This document shows positions 26,466-32,562 of a DNA stretch of 32,562 nucleotides, one piece after another. The DNA comes from Terriglobia bacterium (GTDB taxonomy: Bacteria > Acidobacteriota > Terriglobia > Terriglobales > Acidobacteriaceae): contig JAJPHW010000133.1 in the NCBI GenBank assembly GCA_021325035.1, positions 1 through 32,562 on the forward strand, read 5' to 3'. The notes under the pieces are model-generated. The model worked only from the letters and a program-made list of their open reading frames with translations. It was not told the DNA's origin and did no database searches. Position numbers and translations under genes: made by a program. The first letter of the stretch is position 1, and the number at the start of each line of letters is the position of its first letter.

Positions 26466-26818
26466 AAAAGGAAGATCAAAAGTTGTTGGACGATATTTTC
26501 CTTCAACCGTGGTTCGTACCCCGCAAGACAGCATTGGCTATTCGTCGAATTCTGCCCCGGCAGTATTGGCACAAGATGAGGTTCTACTTCGAGGAATACG
26601 GATGTGTTAAGTGCGGCAAAAAGAAAGGGCGGTACAACGCGAACGGTTTATGTTGGCCATGCGGACGACTCCTGAAATGGAGAATGTCAGTTGTTCTCAA
26701 ACACCGATGGAAGAACTTACGTGTTGAAGATGAAGCGCCGAGCGTGATGCGGATTTTGACTGCTAAACAGATGCTGGAGGATTTGATTCGGGAAAAACCG
26801 GCCAACCGAAAACGTTAA
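26462..26818 (+). CDS. Zinc-finger protein coupled to the tyrosine recombinase
   Basis: 118 residues, basic. It has a Cys pair CVKC (about 38-41) and a second pair CWPC (about 55-58), forming a probable four-Cys zinc site, flanked by helices with many Arg/Lys. Its ATG overlaps the recombinase stop (ATGA), so the two are translated together. It is likely a DNA-binding partner or directionality factor of the recombinase. No family name was recognised. Confidence 0.75.
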   Translation: MKKEDQKLLDDIFLQPWFVPRKTALAIRRILPRQYWHKMRFYFEEYGCVKCGKKKGRYNANGLCWPCGRLLKWRMSVVLKHRWKNLRVEDEAPSVMRILTAKQMLEDLIREKPANRKR

Positions 26819-26996
26819 GGCAGAGGATCGACGGAAGGTTTAAGGGGTTAGGAGAGATAGCGATGCCCAAAGTTGAACCCCCTTAACACAACTTGCACCG
26901 CAATGGTGTGTGCGTAACTGATGTTGTGTAGAGTTACGATTGCAAAAAAAGAGACTGCGACTGGATGCCTTCGAGTAAACTGTTCCACGAACTGAA

Positions 26997-27439
26997 ATGC
27001 CTGACAAGTTTAAATGTCCAACTTGTGGTTCGGGAAGAACCAAGCCGTTATCGATGACAATCTCCGAAGGCACGAGACGAAGGAAGACAATCGGATTTTC
27101 AAAACGGTCGGTTTGGAGTTCGACGAGCACCTATAAGTCTGATCTGGTTTCCAGTCTTCCCCAACGTCCTGGAACGGTGGCGCGTATAGGTGTATTTTTA
27201 TTGGAGTCTGCGGTCTGTTGGTCGCGATCTCTCTTGCTCTAGCCAAGGCGCGGGAGGGATTTGCGGTGGCAGTTGGCCTAGTCAGTTTTTTCCTGCTAGT
27301 CGGGGGGATCGGCGCTAGAAAATCGGCGGATCAACTACAGAATGCTCAAGCCGCCTGGGATCGAACTTGGGTTTGTGCTCGTTGTGGTCATCGGTGGCAA
27401 TCTTGGATCACAAACTCAATCAATCTTCTTAATCGATAA
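26997..27439 (+). pseudogene. Frameshifted zinc-ribbon membrane protein
   Basis: Frame one (from the ATG at 26997) gives KFKCPTCGSGRTKPLSM then GTRRRKTIGFSKRSVWSS..., an N-terminal zinc ribbon. From about 27160-27185 the sensible sequence moves to another frame. That frame gives GAYRCIFIGVCGLLVAISLA (a membrane helix), VGLVSFFLLVGGIGARKS (a second helix) and WVCARCGHRW (a matching C-terminal Cys pair). The two halves make one coherent protein of about 145 residues if read across a one-base shift. I interpret it as a disrupted gene; a sequencing error or programmed frameshift is possible. Confidence 0.6.
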
Positions 27440-27967
27440 AATAGGATGTATCTCAAACCCATTGTTAGCTCCGCCCTTCTGGTCGTGCAAAAAATCGAAG
27501 AAACCAACACCCGTAAGCTCAAGCACAGTGTGAGCAGGCAGCGCCATCAGAGTCCTTCGCACAGAGAGGTACTCTTGCTCGTGACCCGTGCCTTCCGCAC
27601 AGTCCGGCGCGGGAACTTCGGCGATCATTCGCTGATCGGATTCGTCCAAATCTTGTAACAAAAGGTGGAGGTCTGAATCCTTTTCGCGCCTGACCTGCAA
27701 AAGCCTAGCCTTTATGCGGAAGATATGTAGTTCCTCTGGAGCGATGCGTCGGTCGTATGGGTACGGTACTTCGTGGATCGCCAGCGCACTCAGAGCCGCA
27801 ACTGTAGTATCAATTGGTTTTGGATCAATCTGCGCTCTATCTTTGTCCGCAAGAACCTTCACAGGCCATCGTTCATAACCGCATTCGCGGCTTTTACGAG
27901 CTTGGCAGGGTGACCCCAGACTGACGGACAATACGAAGAGTATTAAGCTACTGACAAGTTTTGCCAT
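27416..27967 (-). CDS. Small secreted protein of unknown function
   Basis: 183 residues from the ATG at 27967; the frame is open to 27991. A Sec signal peptide (about 2-24, around SLILFVLSVSLG) is followed by CGYERWPVKVLADKD and a C-terminal GVGFFDFLHDQKG...FEIHPILSI. This pattern recalls a short exported family seen in many soil bacteria, but I know no function. Its start overlaps the end of the upstream secreted protein gene (27948), so the pair is probably co-transcribed. Its 3' end overlaps the frameshifted gene on the other strand by 24 bp. Confidence 0.65.
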   Translation of the reverse strand: MAKLVSSLILFVLSVSLGSPCQARKSRECGYERWPVKVLADKDRAQIDPKPIDTTVAALSALAIHEVPYPYDRRIAPEELHIFRIKARLLQVRREKDSDLHLLLQDLDESDQRMIAEVPAPDCAEGTGHEQEYLSVRRTLMALPAHTVLELTGVGFFDFLHDQKGGANNGFEIHPILSIKKID

Positions 27968-28223
27968 AAGCGGGTCGATAACCTTTCTCAAGGGCTTGCT
28001 TCTGAGTCATGTACTCCCCACTCTTGGTATTTCCGTACCATCGCGTTCCGGGGCAGTGGTATATACCCGAGTTGGTGTTGACCCAGACCTTGGTATTTGG
28101 GTTACCCTGCGTCGTGCGTGGCCTTGGAGGATTTTCTTGAGGCGTGCCGCCCTCTAGCCCGGCACCGAAAAATAAAAGGCAGACTAGCAGGATTAAGGAG
28201 AGTTTCGAGAACAACTTGTGCAT
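27948..28223 (-). CDS. Small secreted protein with a VNTNSGIYH motif
   Basis: 91 residues from the ATG at 28223; a longer TTG start is open at 28259 but lacks support. A signal peptide (about 3-20, LSLILLVCLLFFGAG) is followed by a Pro/Thr-rich linker. The C-terminal block VWVNTNSGIYHCPGTRWYGN then TKSGEYMTQKQALEKGYRPA is a pattern found in small exported proteins. Two Cys (in YHCPG and GKTCQ) could form a disulphide. Its role is unknown; it forms a pair with the downstream secreted protein. Confidence 0.65.
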   Translation of the reverse strand: MHKLFSKLSLILLVCLLFFGAGLEGGTPQENPPRPRTTQGNPNTKVWVNTNSGIYHCPGTRWYGNTKSGEYMTQKQALEKGYRPAYGKTCQ

Positions 28224-28448
28224 AGCGGCTAGTCCCAACCGAACCAATATAGCCAGCAATTCTGCTCTTCGACAAAAACAAATGCAATCAAAATACTCGC
28301 AAATTTCAAGTCTAGGGAGTATGCTATGTGCGCTGCGTTGGAACTCGTTTTCTTGAAGTTTGCGCAGCCCGGTGCTTTCTTCCCCCTGTTACAGCCAAAA
28401 ACATTGTGAGCAGACTAACTCTTTCAATGTAATAAGGAGACCAATCAT

Positions 28449-28988
28449 ATGAACGAAGACGACGAGTCTAAGTTGAAGGAAATCGACGCCTTGATCCGAC
28501 GCGGAACCGAATCAATTGTTCCGGCTGCGGCTAGTCAGGGCAATGTGCTCTCCGGCTTAGAGGAGCGATCTGAGACTCTCAAGAAACAACAATTGGACTT
28601 ACTTGGAAGATTTCAAGCTAAGAAAATTGAGCGGAAAAGTGCCGTCGAGCAGTTGCGGGCTATACATGAAACTCGGCTTGAGCAGGCTAAGTTTGCACTT
28701 ACGAAAGCGCTGGAGGTCGAAAAAGGAAGAATAGACCTCGTGGCCAATAAATATCTCTATCAAATCACACAGGAGTATTTACATGATATGGCCCTCATGG
28801 GGCTATCGAATGAGGATGCCCGAACAAAGACCCTCTTCGCCTTGAACGTTCAAACCACGGCGCACTTGCAACAAGCTCAAGCGGCGCAGTGGCCTGAGAC
28901 CTTGAGGACAAAGACGATTGCGGCGATTATGAAACGCTATGAAGAATTTTCAAACAACTTGATGGATGGGGACAAGAAAAAAGTCTGA
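28449..28988 (+). CDS. Coiled-coil protein, first gene of the putative membrane-motor operon
   Basis: 179 residues, cytoplasmic, almost entirely helical. There are coiled-coil stretches at about 40-95 (KKQQLDLLGRFQAKKIERKS) and a second helical region around 115-165. A strong GGAG lies before the ATG at 28449. It is separated by 21 bp from the MotA/ExbB-like gene and heads a run of five tightly packed plus-strand genes. It may be a cytoplasmic partner of the motor-like proteins. No family was recognised. Confidence 0.65.
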   Translation: MNEDDESKLKEIDALIRRGTESIVPAAASQGNVLSGLEERSETLKKQQLDLLGRFQAKKIERKSAVEQLRAIHETRLEQAKFALTKALEVEKGRIDLVANKYLYQITQEYLHDMALMGLSNEDARTKTLFALNVQTTAHLQQAQAAQWPETLRTKTIAAIMKRYEEFSNNLMDGDKKKV

Positions 28989-29009
28989 TTCTGAATCGAG
29001 GAGATTCCC

Positions 29010-29996
29010 ATTAAGAATTTTCTGCTCACTCTGACAACCCGCCGAGCATTCAAGCTCTTCATACTTGCAGGGATCCTGGGGGCAATTGGTATCGCAGCCG
29101 ATTTTGCACTCCCATGGTTCCCTGCCGCCATCGTGGCAATTTACGGATCGTGTCTCATATACGCGGAGATCGTCGGCCATATTTCTCACTCGGATTTAAC
29201 TAATAATTCTCCTTATTTCCTGGGGTTCGTCCTTTTTCTCTTCTCATTATTTGTCACCTTCACGCGCTATGGTGTCCAGGCAGAGCACATGCAGATGGGA
29301 TTCGTCATTCGTGAACTAGGGTCATCACTGCTGACGACGGTTGTTGGTTTACCGTTTCGACAGTGGTTGTTTGCCTATGACCCTGCCCAGCAAGATCAGG
29401 ATGCGTTTTACCGAACTCTGGAAGAAGAACTTCGTCGAAGCGCTGGTGAGTTTAAGAAATCACAAATAGAGCTTGTCGGCTTGGTAGAACAATTCGTGGA
29501 AGTCCGGAAGACTCTTTTTGAACAAGAGCAGACGGCGGCAGAACAATACGTCAGTAATCTGCGACGAGCGGTCTTGATCTTTGAGGATAGCTTTGGAGGG
29601 TACCCGCAACTCATAGCGTCGTCTTTGGAAGCTTGCACAAAGATGTTCGACAAATTGAAAGCTAGGATGCAGAAGCTGTCAGAGGTGGTGGAGCAATTCG
29701 ATTCCAGCCAGCTCAAAAATGCTGAAACCGAACTACAAAAATTCACAGAGCAAGCTATTGTCTTGCGTCAAAGTTTAGATGCATTGAGCGAGTCTGTGAC
29801 CGGGCTAACGTCCCAAGCGGGAGCGATCCCCGGTGTAGTATCGCAAGCATATGGGGCTTTCGCCGAGACAGCTGGTCAAGGGGCAGCCCAACTTAGGGCC
29901 AATCTCGGCATTCTGTTGTCTGACTTAGGGAACTTGGATCGGCTCCTCACTGAGTTTGTGGATATTCAGACGAAAGCAATCGGAAGGGCCGGGTGA
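29010..29996 (+). CDS. MotA/TolQ/ExbB-like multi-pass membrane protein with long helical tail, apparent ATT start
   Basis: Read from ATT at 29010 (GGAG at 29000-29003, 6 nt away) the product has about 328 residues. The first ATG/GTG-type start is GTG at 29133, which would cut into the second membrane segment. Hydrophobic segments lie at about 14-36, 37-56, 66-84 and 98-122. The last contains SSLLTTVVGLPFRQWLFAYD, resembling the TT-x2-GL-x5-Y pattern of MotA/ExbB proton-channel helices. A 200-residue charged helical tail (130-328) follows, like the long cytoplasmic tail of ZorA. The homology is weak and inferred. The next gene starts 3 bp after the stop. Confidence 0.6.
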   Translation: MKNFLLTLTTRRAFKLFILAGILGAIGIAADFALPWFPAAIVAIYGSCLIYAEIVGHISHSDLTNNSPYFLGFVLFLFSLFVTFTRYGVQAEHMQMGFVIRELGSSLLTTVVGLPFRQWLFAYDPAQQDQDAFYRTLEEELRRSAGEFKKSQIELVGLVEQFVEVRKTLFEQEQTAAEQYVSNLRRAVLIFEDSFGGYPQLIASSLEACTKMFDKLKARMQKLSEVVEQFDSSQLKNAETELQKFTEQAIVLRQSLDALSESVTGLTSQAGAIPGVVSQAYGAFAETAGQGAAQLRANLGILLSDLGNLDRLLTEFVDIQTKAIGRAG

Positions 29997-29999
29997 TCG

Positions 30000-30503
30000 A
30001 TGCGAATTGATATATTCGGCCTGACTTTCGCAGAAACTGCACTCGTCCTGCTATTTGGTGTTTTTGCAGCTTTGCTGGCTGGCAAGGCAGAGGAGAATCG
30101 TGTACTCAGCGAAGCTAAGATTCAGCAAGAGCACATGGCAACTATGCAGGCCAGCCTGGATGCAGAGAAACAACGTAGCGCCAGCCTTTCGCGGAAATTA
30201 GAGAGTCTGGCGCCTAAGCTCCGGTCTAGCGTTCTTCCAAGTTGCGCAGAAACTGGACTAACGCAAGGGTGGCTTTTTACTGCGACAGTAAAGTCCAGTG
30301 ATTCATATGAAATCGATGGTGCATCCCTGAATCTTAGCAAGTTACTAGAGGTGTATTCGGCGCAGTTGCAACAAGCCAGTGGGGCTGAATGCCGCGAACG
30401 AATAAGGCTCTACGTTGGGGAAGGCATCTCAGGAGCGGACTACGAATATGCTTTGCGACGAATTAGTCAATATTTTTATGTGGCATACATGGGATCGAGA
30501 TAG
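30000..30503 (+). CDS. MotB/ExbD-like single-pass membrane protein
   Basis: 167 residues. A short cytoplasmic start leads to one hydrophobic helix (about 12-28, ETALVLLFGVFAALLAG) with Glu12 at its edge. A charged coiled-coil linker (about 30-72) is followed by a C-terminal domain (about 78-167) containing IRLYVGEGISGADYEYALRR then ISQYFYVAYMG. That segment recalls the short periplasmic fold of ExbD/TolR or a MotB-type domain. No peptidoglycan-binding OmpA signature (TD..G) is seen, which argues against classical MotB/ZorB. It begins 3 bp after the MotA-like stop and abuts the next gene. Assignment as the partner subunit is inference. Confidence 0.55.
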   Translation: MRIDIFGLTFAETALVLLFGVFAALLAGKAEENRVLSEAKIQQEHMATMQASLDAEKQRSASLSRKLESLAPKLRSSVLPSCAETGLTQGWLFTATVKSSDSYEIDGASLNLSKLLEVYSAQLQQASGAECRERIRLYVGEGISGADYEYALRRISQYFYVAYMGSR

Positions 30504-30668
30504 ATGCTAGCGTGGCTAAAGCGACTGTTCCGCGGTGCGTTGAGTTCAAATTCAATTCGATCGGACGAAGACAAATGGATGCAACTGGCTGAAATCATCC
30601 GACAGACGGAAATCAAATCGCGGGAACTGACCGACAGATACAGGCACTTCGCAAAGGCTACTGAGTAA
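30504..30668 (+). CDS. 54-residue small protein in the motor-like operon
   Basis: The ATG at 30504 begins directly after the previous stop, and the TAA at 30666-30668 overlaps the next ATG by 1 nt. The product begins with a short amphipathic basic region (MLAWLKRLFRGALSSNS). A charged helix follows (DKWMQLAEIIRQTEIKSREL). The spacing on both sides strongly supports a real translated gene. No family is recognised; a membrane-surface adaptor is possible. Confidence 0.6.
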   Translation: MLAWLKRLFRGALSSNSIRSDEDKWMQLAEIIRQTEIKSRELTDRYRHFAKATE

Positions 30669-31258
30669 TGAGCATCCAGCTCTCAGGTTCTCACACTCGA
30701 TCGGAAAGAGTCCGACGCCTCTTCGTCGCGCTCATGAAGAGCCTAGTGCAGTCAGAGTTAGGCTTTTCGATCAGAGATGGAGAGGCTTCTGACTTGGCCG
30801 TTCATGAACGTCTCTCGGATGCTTTAGCTTCGATAAAAGAAAAGCTCGAAATCCATCGACAGGTTCCAGATGCCAGAACCCGCTTGACCTTAGCTGTTCA
30901 CGAGGCTTCCCTGACTGGCACGAAGCATTCCGGTGATCCCTATGTGCAAGAACAGATTATAAAAGCCCGTCGGGCAGCCTTCTCAGCGCTCGATACAAAG
31001 AACGCGGCGAAACGACACGAAGATCAAAGGGCTGCATCTCTACGAAGGCAAATGGCTGAGATTATGAGCTGGGGGCGAAGTCATTCGCGTTTCGTCAGCG
31101 AACTTCAGAGACTCTATTCTCAGACTCTGTTTGATCTAAAGCGATTCGATTTGCCGGAGCACCTACTAGTTCGAGCTATTAGTGAACTCAATGCGATTTT
31201 TGAGATCGCTGTTGAGAACGGGCTGTCCTTGGAATGTAGCCGTTCGCGAGGTCGCTAG
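30668..31258 (+). CDS. Helical protein, last gene of the motor-like operon
   Basis: 196 residues, soluble and predicted largely helical, with charged stretches (AKRHEDQRAASLRRQMAE) and a helical C-terminus (LLVRAISELNAIFEIAVENG). No signal peptide or membrane helix. It starts within the stop of the 54-residue gene (TAATG), indicating translational coupling. I recognise no domain. It may be the effector or cytoplasmic regulator of the operon, but nothing in the sequence shows a nuclease or ATPase motif. Confidence 0.6.
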   Translation: MSIQLSGSHTRSERVRRLFVALMKSLVQSELGFSIRDGEASDLAVHERLSDALASIKEKLEIHRQVPDARTRLTLAVHEASLTGTKHSGDPYVQEQIIKARRAAFSALDTKNAAKRHEDQRAASLRRQMAEIMSWGRSHSRFVSELQRLYSQTLFDLKRFDLPEHLLVRAISELNAIFEIAVENGLSLECSRSRGR

Positions 31259-31408
31259 TTCTGGATCAGCCGAAAACACCTAAGAAACCAACCAAGTTTA
31301 CTGCGTAGACAGAATCGCAGCGAAATCCGCAAACGACTCTCATTTCTTGAGCCCACTTTGCATATATTGCCAAAGATTTAAGAGCTTTGGTCTTAAGTTC
31401 CGATTCTA

Positions 31409-31561
31409 ATGGTTTCGGCACCGCGCAGCTTGTTGATGCGCTGCGCATCGCAATGGTGGAACATAACATTTTTCGTCCTGCTGATCGCCGCGAGTCTATG
31501 TCTATCTCTGGCGACCGCCAGACGAAGTATCCAAATTCAACCGATTAGGATCAGGAAATAA
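31409..31561 (+). CDS. Possible 50-residue membrane protein
   Basis: From the ATG at 31409 to the TAA at 31559-31561 the frame encodes a basic N-terminus and one hydrophobic helix (WWNITFFVLLIAASLCLSLA), ending in RRSIQIQPIRIRK. No clear ribosome-binding site is seen. A 7-bp GC-rich hairpin (31423-31429 with 31440-31446) lies inside it. It is supported only by its hydrophobic content and uninterrupted frame. Confidence 0.3.
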   Translation: MVSAPRSLLMRCASQWWNITFFVLLIAASLCLSLATARRSIQIQPIRIRK

Positions 31562-31740
31562 GACGAGAGTCAGTGAGTTGAAACCGTGGTCATTGTGACA
31601 GATTCGTTCTAATGTTTGCCATTAGGCCCGCCACGCTTCGTCGTTTCGCCGCGGGTCTGTCGGCTAACCGTAGTTATCCGAGCACTCCGAAAGCTCGCCA
31701 ACTCAATGGCGCAAAATCGCCTTTTCCCTCACTGACTTTC

Positions 31741-31807
31741 GTACGTCTCAGAGTGAGATGTCACGGGCTGCACGAACATAAAATTTCGAAAGCCGTCTGC
31801 TAGGGCC
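31741..31807 (+). repeat. Att-like direct repeat, copy A
   Basis: It matches copy B about 285 bp to the right: GTnCGTCTCAGnGTGAGA at one end and TTCGAAAGnCGTCTGCTAGGGCC at the other. The first part holds a short inverted repeat GTCTCA-gag-TGAGAT. The segment after this copy diverges from the integrase-derived sequence that follows copy B. Confidence 0.65.
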
Positions 31808-32025
31808 AATCAATGTTACAGAGCGTGAAATAACTTGTCGAGAATGTGAGTTCGAAGAATCGAACTAGGTTCGACCCTGGCAATTATAAATATACGTCGA
31901 TTTCTTCATGGCCCTTCCTTTTCGAGTCAACGTGTTTTAGTGCCAAGTGCATTTTCGCCGTAACTAGTGTCGAGCTACTTCTTGGCGAAATCTAGTGCCT
32001 CAAGAGTGTCTTTGACCCTCGAAAT

Positions 32026-32093
32026 GTGCGTCTCAGGGTGAGACAGCCAAAGGATGGGAGAGCAGAAAAGTTCGAAAGTCGTCTGCTAGGGCC
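32026..32093 (+). repeat. Att-like direct repeat, copy B, adjoining the right junction
   Basis: It carries a perfect 6-bp inverted repeat GTCTCA-ggg-TGAGAC (32030-32044) and TTCGAAAGTCGTCTGCTAGGGCC (32071-32093), ending at the 14-bp attachment repeat. Copy A at 31741-31807 is the same unit. This is a candidate recombinase or excision-factor binding region. Confidence 0.65.
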
Positions 32094-32105
32094 GACCAAT
32101 TCTCA
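32092..32105. repeat. Right attachment-site direct repeat (attR core)
   Basis: CCGACCAATTCTCA, identical to 15860-15873 at the tRNA-Pro end. The bases after it match the 3' coding end of the integrase with many differences, not plain tRNA flank. Confidence 0.7.
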
Positions 32106-32190
32106 AATTTCACGTGTTGAAAGATCAGATCAAACGGCTTTCTGTATGACAGGATTAGATTTACGTCGTCCGTTAGCCGCATGGATTCCA
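32095..32190 (-). pseudogene. 3' relic of a second, divergent serine recombinase
   Basis: Read on the minus strand it gives DDVNLILSYRKPFDLIFQHV followed by KFENWS. The intact integrase ends with DGVNLVPTYRKPFDVIFKHA and KSENWS just before the tRNA. The similarity covers about 30 codons and stops on the right near 32190. It is the tail of an older element of the same kind, left beside the same target site. Confidence 0.7.
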
Positions 32191-32458
32191 AATCTTGCGC
32201 GGAAAAACTTGCTTTGATGCAGGGGAGATTCCCCTCCGCTCTTCGATTCCTGCGAGGAGAGCGCCGTATCGTCCAGCCAGTAACCTGTGCTAATGAAATC
32301 CTGTGGCCAGCCATCGCACTCCGACCCCATATAGCTAAGCTTGCCTGCTTTCGCTTTTGCAGAAGTTGTACTTAACTCACCCTGTGTAAAGTGCACTATC
32401 CTGGCAAGAAACGGTGAAAATGCGTCTTTCACCCCTCAAATTCAATCTATATCCACTG

Positions 32459-32464
32459 TATAAT
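32459..32464 (+). promoter_or_regulatory. Candidate -10 element for hslV
   Basis: A perfect TATAAT lies 14 nt before the hslV ATG, which would leave a leader of only about 8 nt. No clear -35 element is present at 16-18 bp. The call rests on the hexamer alone. Confidence 0.35.
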
Positions 32465-32478
32465 CATAGTTTGCCCTC

Positions 32479-32562
32479 ATGCCTACGAAGCGTCTGATTC
32501 GATCCACTACAGTTCTCTGCGTGCGCCGCAACGGCTCGGTGGTCATGGCCGGAGACGGACAG
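32479..32562 (+). CDS. hslV: ATP-dependent protease subunit HslV (5' part, cut by window end)
   Basis: The first 28 codons are present, MPTKRLIRSTTVLCVRRNGS then VVMAGDGQ. Mature HslV begins at the catalytic Thr of the TT pair, here Thr10-Thr11, and the conserved AGDGQ follows. HslV forms a double hexamer peptidase working with the HslU unfoldase. Some HslV proteins have such an N-terminal propeptide. It marks the return to chromosomal housekeeping genes after the island. The rest of the gene lies outside the window. Confidence 0.85.
   Translation, partial: MPTKRLIRSTTVLCVRRNGSVVMAGDGQ

Larger units (their letters stand above)
31562..32478. other. Gene-poor right end of the island
   Basis: About 0.9 kb with no gene I can support. 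Open frames of about 63 residues on the plus strand (31612-31803, 32026-32217) have unlikely composition. The stretch contains two att-like direct repeats, the right attachment-site repeat, the 3' relic of an integrase gene, and a TATAAT before hslV. Confidence 0.6.

Noticed and set aside
26840-26886. Inverted repeat TTAAGGGGTT/AACCCCCTTAA
   Set aside because: It has a bulge and a 26-nt loop with no T-run, so it is too weak to call a terminator or operator.
28449-31258. Assignment of the motor-like operon to the Zorya system
   Set aside because: No OmpA-type domain in the second membrane subunit and no ZorC, ZorD helicase or ZorE nuclease; only the general architecture is similar.
31612-31803. 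63-residue plus-strand frame at the island's right end
   Set aside because: Its composition is unlike a protein and it includes the att-like repeat.

Overview
The window looks like a chromosomal segment of a soil-type bacterium, most likely an Acidobacteriota (Terriglobia/Koribacter-like) genome. This is inferred from the moderate GC content, the FG-GAP/choice-of-anchor secreted protein, the S41-like proteins, several small conserved-looking proteins without named homologues, and hslV at the right edge. No 16S rRNA or other decisive marker is present, so the taxonomy is an inference.

Positions 1-15,790 are ordinary chromosome: tRNA-Gln, ispE (isoprenoid precursors), unnamed membrane and cytoplasmic proteins, a class I glutamine amidotransferase-type hydrolase, a bifunctional class A penicillin-binding protein, an S41/Ctp-like protein that lacks the usual Ser/Lys dyad, purN, a Kbl-type PLP acyltransferase, a secreted FG-GAP repeat protein with a clear sigma70-like promoter and terminator, an epimerase relic, and a two-gene amino-sugar unit. 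That unit has nagA followed by a GlmS-like enzyme with no glutaminase domain, which suggests GlcNAc-6-P is deacetylated and then deaminated/isomerised to fructose-6-P.

At 15,790 a tRNA-Pro(CGG) carries a genomic island of about 16.2 kb (about 15,860-32,105). A large serine recombinase reads antisense into the tRNA, and a 14-bp direct repeat marks both ends. Behind the integrase lies an operon with three small proteins (two with Cys pairs) and a rolling-circle HUH replication initiator, so the element probably can excise and replicate. The island also holds a transglutaminase-like membrane protein, an XRE regulator, a SRAP/YedK protein, a membrane coiled-coil protein, a tyrosine recombinase whose Shine-Dalgarno sits in a perfect hairpin, small secreted proteins, and decayed genes (resolvase fragment, frameshifted zinc-ribbon protein).

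The most interesting cargo is a tight five-gene plus-strand operon at 28,449-31,258. It encodes a coiled-coil protein, a MotA/TolQ/ExbB-like multi-pass protein with a long helical tail (apparently initiated at ATT), a MotB/ExbD-like single-pass protein, a 54-residue protein and a helical protein. It resembles, in architecture only, ion-driven motor/stator modules such as ZorAB. I propose it as an uncharacterised membrane-motor system carried as island cargo.

The right end is gene-poor and holds att-like repeats plus the 3' relic of a second, divergent integrase, which points to successive insertions at the same tRNA. The window ends in the first 28 codons of hslV.
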